NCBI GenBank assembly: GCA_943704525.1
Contig: CALSCQ010000308.1
Span: 1-13,360, forward strand
Reading direction: 5' to 3'
Origin: Pigoraptor vietnamica
Taxonomy: Eukaryota; Opisthokonta; Filasterea
Length of the DNA stretch: 13,360 nucleotides
The notes under the pieces are model-generated. The model saw only the letters and a list, made by a program, of their open reading frames with translations. It was not told where the DNA came from and made no database searches. Position 1 is the stretch's first letter, and every line of letters starts with the position of its first letter. The position numbers were made by a program, and so were the translations under genes. Of this stretch, positions 7,975 to 13,360 are shown one piece after another.

Positions 7975-10483
7975 ATGGCGGCCGCGTCGCCAGTGCGGTT
8001 TCCGCCGCTCGAGAGCGGAAGGGTGGGACGGGCGTGTTTCATGTACTGTCGGTTAAAAGCATTGTGTCTCACGCATCACCTGTGTGCAGGATGCCGACCT
8101 CGGCGTACCCAGCCGCCGTCCGTACGGATCGCCCATTCACGGCCCGCTGGGCCTCGCGGGGGACAGCGGTCCTCCTGCGAACATGGCATTTGCGCCGGCG
8201 GTTGCACCGGCAGACGACGAGCTGCAGGCCTTGAGGGACGAGGTGGACGTGCTGCGCTCGCATGCCGACGGCGTTCTCCTCGAGAACGAGCGCTTGCACG
8301 AGGAGCTCCGAAGACACGCCGAGATGATCGCGGAAGCGCGCGCGAGCGGACTTGCGCCTGGGCAGGGCGGGTACCACCCGTCGAATGCGCCGGTGACGGT
8401 GGAAGAGTGGGAGGAGCTGCAGGAGCGGCTGGAGATCGCCACTCAGGAGAACGACGCCCTCCTCGAACAGCAGCACCGCGCCGAGGGCGAGATTGCGCGG
8501 CTGCGCGAGGCCCACCGCGGGGCTGTGCGCGAGTCGTACGAGCGAGCGACTGAGGCTGCGGCCGCACGCGACGAGACTGCGTCGTGGCGGCGGCAGACGG
8601 ACGATCTCGCCTCGCAGATGCGCGCGCTTGCGGCCGAGAAGGACCGCCTGGAACAAGAGCACCGGCAGCACCGTCTCGATGGCGACGCTCTCGAGGAGGA
8701 GCTGCGCCGGTGCCGCATGGATCTCCAGCAGTCGGCGGCAGCGCTCAACGCCGTCAAGCAGAAGCTTGTCGCTGCCAACGCGGACCTTCAGTCGCAGACG
8801 CGCGCTCTCGAGGAGAAAGACCGTCGCGTGCGCGCAGCCGACGACCAGGTGAGGGCGGCGGAGCAGGCGGTGGCGGAGGCGCGCGCCGAGTGCGAGGGGC
8901 TACGCCGGACGGCGACTGAGGCGCAGCGCGAGCGGGACGCGCTGAGGGATGCGCTGGCGGCTGCGAAGCGGTCGATTGACATTGCTCAGCAGAAGGAGAT
9001 GAGCATGTACAACCACGTGCAAGAGTGCATGGACCTCATCGAAGAGAGCAACCTGGAGCGCGACCAGGCCCTCCTGCGCGAGCAGCAGGCGACGCGCGAG
9101 CTGCAGCGGCTGTCGGAGCGCATGCGGCAGTCCCTCAAGGAAGCCGAGGAACGGTCGGCGTCGGAGATTGACGCCGCTCGCCAGATTGCGGCCGCAGAGT
9201 GCAAGAAGCTGAGGGAGGAGCTCGCGCGCGCGGAGCACAGCGATGCGGAGGCGCGCGCACTCGCCGACCGCGCCATGCGGGACAAGCGCACGGCGGAGAA
9301 GGAGCTGGAGCGCGTCATGAAGGAACAGCCCGCCGAGCTCGCTCGCATCGACGGCATTGTGGAGAGCCTCAACCGCCGCCTGCGCGCAGTCGAAGCCGAG
9401 AGGGACCGGGCGGCGTCGGAGCTGGAAGCGCTGCGAAGTACCGCCCAGCAGCAGCTTCAGCACACCGAGAACGAGCGGCTGCGCCTGGCCGGCCAGCTTG
9501 AGGACGTGACTCGCCGGTTGCGCGCGACCGAAAAGCTCGTGGAGGACGCGCGCTCTGAGCGACTCGACGCACTTCGCAACGCCGAGGAGACGCGGAGGGC
9601 GCTTGCGGAGGCCCAAGCGGCGAAAGAGGACGCCGAGAGCCGCTTCAACGCGCGGTTGGAGGCTCTTGCGCGGCGGCACGAGGCTGCGATTCGCGATGCC
9701 GAAGTGCGCATCAACGAGGTCGCGTCCAAGGGCGACGCGGAGGCCGCCGAGCTGCGCGGGATGGTCACGCAGGCGCAGCACGCAGTGAACGGGTGGCGCG
9801 AGCAGGCGCGGTCAGGGCGCGCGGTGGTCGCCGACCTCCAGCGCGAACTGGACCGCGCTCTCCGTGAGATGGACGAGCTGAAGGAGCGACTGGACGCCGC
9901 GAACGAGGCGCGCCTGAAGCTCAAGGGAGAGACCGACGAACAGGCGCGGCTTCTTCGCCGTGCGGACGTCGCCGTGGCGGAGGCGAACGCGCAGGCGGAG
10001 GCGGCTGCGCACTGGGCCGAGGCGCAGGTGGCCCGCATGGACGCGCAGTGCCGCGAGGAGAAGCGGCAGCTGCGGCGCGATCTCCGGCTGGCCCGCATTG
10101 AGAGGGACCGCGTGGCACGCGAGCGCGATGCCATTGCTGCGCGCGCCATGAAGTTGCCCGTCGGCGAACCGTCGGACGCGTACTTTGCAGACTTTCCGGA
10201 GGACGAGTTTGCCCTCCCCGAGGACGTTGGCATCGATGTCGGGGGAGACACCTTGCGGACAGCGGCCAAGGCGGACTCGCGCGACTCTTCGGCTGCACGG
10301 CCGGCGCAGCAGCGCTTCCAGGCGTCGGGGGCGCGTGAGCAGTACTCTGCGGGGCGTGGGGTCGGCGTGCAATCGCGCGGTTCTGGGTTCGATCCTGCGG
10401 AAAGCGTGTCGAGCGGGGAAGAGGCCGGCGAAGTGCACTCTGGGAGCGAGGAGGAGGAGGAGAACAGCAGCAGCGAGCGCTGA
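7975..10483 (+). CDS. SCLT1: coiled-coil protein resembling SCLT1 (centriole distal-appendage component)
   Basis: Exons 7975-8022 and 8090-10483 give 813 residues. The open frame of the large exon has no ATG near its 5' end, and a CAG|GAT acceptor lies at its edge. A 16-codon first exon starting at the ATG at 7975 (A at -3, G at +4) joins it in phase 0. Residues ~50-702 are nearly continuous heptad-type coiled coil. Short motifs match my recollection of animal SCLT1: ENERLHEEL near the N-terminus, MDLIEESNLERDQALL around 328-345, and ELRGMVTQAQHAVNGWREQAR around 571-590. SCLT1 is known to sit in distal appendages, which dock centrioles to membrane during ciliogenesis. Residues 703-813 are a disordered acidic, Ser-rich tail ending in a Glu run, which I do not recall in the animal protein. 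Another long coiled-coil family is possible, since such proteins give spurious similarity. Confidence 0.65.
8023..8089 (+). other. intron of the SCLT1-like gene
   Basis: Donor AGG|GTGGGA follows 16 codons of exon 1 and acceptor TGTGCAG|GATGCC opens exon 2, both in phase 0. The intron is 67 nt, the shortest here. The donor is weak (GTGGGA), so a different first exon is possible, but the good start context and matching phase favour this model. Confidence 0.65.
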
Positions 10484-10766
10484 GACAACGTTGCGCTGCT
10501 TCGATTGGACTGTTGTTGGCGGAGTTGCTTGTTGGGTTTTTCGCGCGTCGCGTGCGCCGTCGTTTGCGTGTTTTCGCTTCATGAGTCGCTTGTGCCCGCT
10601 TTTATCTAAATTGAGATTCGTCACTTTGACACATGAATCTGCGGACTGCGTAACAGCCGAGGTCCACTGCTGAGCTATATACTAGCGACCGCAAGGCTCA
10701 CGGTTTCTGCGTGCCACGACCTTATTCATTGTCCGAGTGTCGCACACGCAACCCGCGCGCGAGTGC
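10484..10766. other. convergent intergenic region, 3' ends of the SCLT1-like and GALK2-type genes
   Basis: 283 bp lie between two facing stop codons, so both 3' UTRs and polyadenylation sites should fall here, possibly overlapping. It is more AT-rich than the coding DNA. I see no ORF with codon use like the neighbours and no RNA gene. Confidence 0.65.
10721..10730 (-). promoter_or_regulatory. possible polyadenylation signal of the GALK2-type gene
   Basis: The minus strand reads AATGAATAAG about 37 nt past the stop codon. It is only similar to AATAAA (AATGAA, GAATAA), so this is a tentative call based on position and A-richness. Confidence 0.25.
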
Positions 10767-12467
10767 TCATTGCGATGACGCCAGCGTGAGGATGCAAGCA
10801 CCCGATCCGGGCTGCGTCGCAAACAGCGCCGTCTTGAGGAGACGCGCGCGCCGCTCCACTGGCTCGTAGTACTTTTGCGCAACAGACTGGACAAACGCCT
10901 CGACGCGATCGCCGGGCACGAGCGACACGGCGCACCCGCCCCACCCTGCGCCAGTGAGCCTCGAACCAAGGGCGCCAAACGAACTGCGAAGGCAGAGACC
11001 GTTAGTGGACAACAAGTGCGTGACGCCACAGACACGCAAAAAAAAGAAGGTGCCAAGGGAATATCACGCTGGGCCCAAGCAAAGTGGGCGCAGTAGCCAA
11101 GACATGTAACAAAGCGACAATGAGAAGAGACGACCACGCTGCGCCCAGGCACAAAGTGGGCGTAGGGGCCAAGACGCACCGGCAGATCGACGTGAGGTCG
11201 TCGAGCTCCTCGCAGCTGCAGTCGTAGTCGTCGCGGCAGCTCGCCTGGCTCTCGTTCATGAGACGGCCGAGCTCCTGTTCCAAACAATGTTAATAAGAGG
11301 ATCGGCAAACGTAATTTGGCTCAAACTTATTCCGCCCAATGCCCCCTCCCCAACTCTGTCGCATCCTCAATGCATACAACTCCATTACCGCAACACACGA
11401 GTGCAGCCTCGCTTCACCGACCTGGAGCGTGTTGCTCGTGGGGTTCTCGCACGCCTGCCTGAAGAGCAGCACGCGCTCGGACTCTGCGTACACGTGACGC
11501 GACCGCTTGCGGAGATTGAACGACGCCGCGTCCTTTGTGGAGGGGCTGAGACACTCCGACACAAACTCGGCGTCCTGCAACGGCCGGAGACGCATGGGGG
11601 ACGAAGAGCACTCAGCGCAAGCATGTCGAGAGAGACCTAGGTTCAACAGGCTATTACAGCCATCGACCATTACAGTGTGAGAGGGGCGGCGCACAGTACA
11701 AAGTGCACATGCTTTTCACTCGCACGCACGCACCGTCAGGCCCAGCATCGTCACGATATCTGCGCGCGTGTACGGCGCCTCCTTGAGGGACTCTGTGAGC
11801 ACCACCATTTCGCGGAGGCTCTTGCCGAGCTTCGACTGCAGTTCGCCGAGCGTCCGGACAGTCCGAAAGTCGATTCCGTTCTGTTTGGCCAGTACCTGCG
11901 CGCCACCAAAACAACAATTGGCCTTAGGAGCATACAAACGACGATTGCGAGGAACGCTGAGAAGTTAAAACAGATACACGCGCACACACACTTGCGCACC
12001 TTGGCGGCCGTCCGACACTCGACGACGCGGAGGTTGAACTGCGTCCCCGCGGTGACGTACTTGTTGGCCTCGACGAGGCTGTTGGAGATTACGAAGGCGG
12101 CGCCGTTGGGCAGGCGGACTGTCTCTGCGCGGATGGGGTTGAACGTGATGTACTTGGCTGCTCCGCGGTCGGCGAGGAAGGATATCGACTGGTCCATGCT
12201 GCGTGCCGAGAGAGAGAGAGACGTAAGCGTCAGTTTGACACTAGACGGCGCCACTCGCGTCAGAGTGACAGAGAGCGAAGGACGCCGACACTCAGTTTAC
12301 ACAAGGCGGGTGCGCCCACAAGGCGATGTCGTATAAACGAAAGGCATATTGCCTGCGACTCACCCTCCGCCCTCCGTCCCAACGTACTTTTCCGAGCGCG
12401 CGCAGAGCGTGGCGAGCGCAGCCTGGGAGCCAAATTCGCAACCAAGATGAGTGACGACATGCGAATA

Positions 12468-12513
<46 letters not shown>

Positions 12514-13155
12514 GGTCAGCAACTGACCTTAGATGCCGAGAGCCCGTTTGCATAAAGGGCGGTGAGGGCAGCGCAGCAGACAATGGCGGAGGAGCTGGAG
12601 AGACCCGAACCCTGCGCAGAGTGCGTCGGGTCAACAAAGGCAGCCGCAGCACACGCCTATCAGCACAACACACTTGTCCTGCGCGATAGACGCAGCCAGT
12701 TGTGTCTGACACGCGAGTGCATGAGGGTCAGTGGAGCAGTAACGCACCCCCGGGACAGTGCCGTCGAGGACCATGTTGAGCGGCTTCGGCTGTCGCACGC
12801 GAAACTCTTCGAGGACGCCCTGCGCACAAATGGATTCGTGGCCTCAGCAGAGAGTGACAGCGCTAGCGCAACACGCACACACCGCTTCACGCCAAGCACA
12901 GCGCGACACAGTAGAGCGAGGGGTCCCAGCGGCGACCTACAATGTAGCCGGCGAGGACGTAGTTGGACCACTCGTGCTTCGTATTGTCGACGGTCGAAAC
13001 GTTCGCGTCGTACGTGCGCGTGGGGAACGACTCGGCGTTTGCGTTTCCGATGCTCAGCTTGCCGTCCGATTCGACGTCGGTGCCGCACGCGATGACGACG
13101 TCCTGCTCAATGGCCATTGGGAGCACGCCATAGCCGCTGTAGTCGATGTGCTCGC
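10767..13155 (-). CDS. GALK2: galactokinase / N-acetylgalactosamine kinase, GALK2 type (5' partial, multi-exon)
   Basis: GHMP-family sugar kinase that phosphorylates galactose or GalNAc at C1 with ATP. Exons: 13155-12941, 12819-12748, 12611-12528, 12422-12364, 12198-12000, 11895-11734, 11574-11422, 11274-11180, 10983-10767. These 1256 nt keep one frame through eight GT-AG introns and give 417 residues, stopping at TGA 10767-10769. The window lacks roughly the first 45-50 residues, including GRVNLIG. Visible motifs in order: substrate signature [17 protein letters not shown]-binding [18 protein letters not shown] with the catalytic Asp, [19 protein letters not shown], and [12 protein letters not shown] near the C-terminus. 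EHIDYxGYxVLPMA and [12 protein letters not shown] resemble animal GALK2 more than animal GALK1, but plant galactokinase is also close, so the preferred sugar is unsettled. Every exon junction restores a conserved block without insertion or loss. Confidence 0.93.
10984..11179 (-). other. longest complete intron of the GALK2-type gene, with an internal direct repeat
   Basis: Donor TGCCG|GTGCGT and acceptor TTCGCAG|TTCG rebuild an Arg codon (ICR then SFGALGSRL). CACTAAC, about 20 nt before the acceptor, is a good branch-point candidate. At 196 nt it is the longest fully visible intron, partly because of two copies of a ~40-bp element. Confidence 0.85.
11065..11176. repeat. imperfect direct repeat within a GALK2-type intron
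   Basis: About 40 bp at 11065-11104 (starting CACGCTGGGCCCAAGC) recurs at 11135-11176 (starting CACGCTGCGCCCAGGC), with 34 of 40 aligned bases identical by eye and one 2-bp gap. Both copies share AAAGTGGGCG and GCCAAGAC. The intervening ~30 bp is single copy. Confidence 0.8.
12423..12527 (-). other. GALK2-type intron dominated by a GA microsatellite
   Basis: Donor AAG|GTCAGT and acceptor CTCCCAG|GCTGCG, both phase 0, join GLSASK to [15 protein letters not shown]. Of its 105 nt, 39 are the dinucleotide array at 12473-12511, which begins 16 nt after the donor on the transcribed strand. Confidence 0.88.
12473..12511. repeat. (CT)n / (GA)n microsatellite
   Basis: 39 bp of alternating C and T on the plus strand (about 19.5 units), read as GA in the GALK2-type pre-mRNA. 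The Arg-Glu repeat ORFs it creates on the minus strand are artefacts of the repeat and lie inside an intron. Confidence 0.97.
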
Positions 13156-13213
13156 CTGGGGTGGACGTGGGAGAGAGGGAGGCCGTATGAGTGAGTGTGG
13201 CGAAGAGAAGCGC

Positions 13214-13264
13214 GGAGAGAGCGCAGTGTGAGCGAGGTCGAGGAGAGAGCGCAGTGTAAGCGAG
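13214..13264. repeat. short tandem duplication in the partial intron
   Basis: A 23-bp unit at 13214-13236 recurs at 13242-13264 with a single G/A difference and a period of 28 bp. Both copies contain GAGAGAGCGCAGTGTRAGCG. Confidence 0.85.
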
Positions 13265-13341
13265 AGCTGTGGTCGGGCAAAGGCGTGCGTGGAGGAGGCA
13301 GGAATGGGAACGACCGACGCGACGACAGGGAGGAGGGGGGA

Positions 13342-13360
13342 GGGGGGGGGGGGGGGGGGG
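13342..13360. repeat. poly-G run at window end
   Basis: Nineteen consecutive G at the end, preceded by a G-rich AGGAGGGGGGA stretch. This may be a real homopolymer in the intron or a sequencing or assembly artefact at a contig edge. Confidence 0.9.

Larger units (their letters stand above)
13156..13360 (-). other. partial intron at the 5' edge of the GALK2-type gene
   Basis: The acceptor CCACCCCAG|GCGAGCAC opens the first visible exon, which needs one base from the previous exon to complete the Gly before GluHis. The preceding pyrimidine-rich sequence (on the minus strand) continues to the window edge without the expected GRVNLIG exon, so this intron is at least 205 nt and the first exon or exons lie outside. 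Confidence 0.75.

Noticed and set aside
8900-10624. Several long minus-strand open frames opposite the SCLT1-like gene
   Set aside because: Complements of heptad-repeat codons (GAG, CGC, GCG) give open antisense frames rich in Leu, Arg and Ser; no domain and no splice logic.
10667-10690. Small AT-rich imperfect palindrome (GCTATATACTAGC) between convergent genes
   Set aside because: Only 4-bp arms; too short to call a terminator or structured element.
10682-11308. Continuous 208-codon minus-strand frame across the 3' end of the kinase
   Set aside because: It runs through the intron and the 3' UTR in a frame different from the conserved [12 protein letters not shown] block.
12260-12712. Minus-strand frames with Arg-Glu repeats (RERERE)
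   Set aside because: The repeat is the GA microsatellite inside an intron. Correct reading of that intron from the upstream exon hits a TGA after three codons.
13216-13262. Possible short CRISPR-like or regulatory repeat array near the right end
   Set aside because: Only two copies with a 5-bp gap inside a spliceosomal intron of a eukaryotic gene; a simple tandem duplication explains it.

Overview
This window is GC-rich nuclear DNA from a eukaryote, most likely a flagellated protist. The evidence is GT-AG introns of about 67 to 196 bp, GC-biased splice sites (donors often GTGCGT, acceptors often CGCAG), long TG and CT microsatellites, Kozak-like start contexts and no operon structure. A likely homologue of SCLT1, a centriole distal-appendage protein, suggests an organism that builds cilia or flagella. 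I cannot name the species. The window begins in a 97-bp TG array and ends in a G run, so it may be a whole contig broken at low-complexity sequence.

There are four protein-coding genes. (1) 305-1792, minus: an intronless alpha/beta-hydrolase with a hydrophobic N-terminus and a cysteine at the nucleophile position. (2) 2068-7447, minus: a 1737-residue predicted helical-repeat (HEAT/ARM-like) protein of unknown function with one 166-bp intron near its 3' end and an acidic disordered tail. (3) 7975-10483, plus: a coiled-coil protein resembling SCLT1, with a 48-bp first exon, a 67-bp intron and one large second exon. (4) 10767-13155, minus and truncated at the window edge: a galactokinase/N-acetylgalactosamine kinase of the GALK2 type, split into at least nine exons. 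Its splicing can be resolved exactly by matching each exon to the conserved GHMP-kinase fold.

Genes 2 and 3 diverge from a 527-bp intergenic region that holds a tandem bZIP-like motif, a TCACGTGA palindrome, a 13-bp inverted repeat and short upstream ORFs. Genes 3 and 4 converge with 283 bp between their stop codons. Genes 1 and 2 lie head to tail with a TG microsatellite between them. The genes do not form a pathway. The one functional link the layout suggests is that the unknown helical-repeat protein may be co-expressed with the SCLT1-like gene.

I found no mobile element, CRISPR array, rRNA or tRNA, and no clear sign of a wholly new system. The most unusual points are the atypical hydrolase active site with an in-frame 90-bp intron-like segment beside it, and the unidentified large protein divergent from SCLT1.
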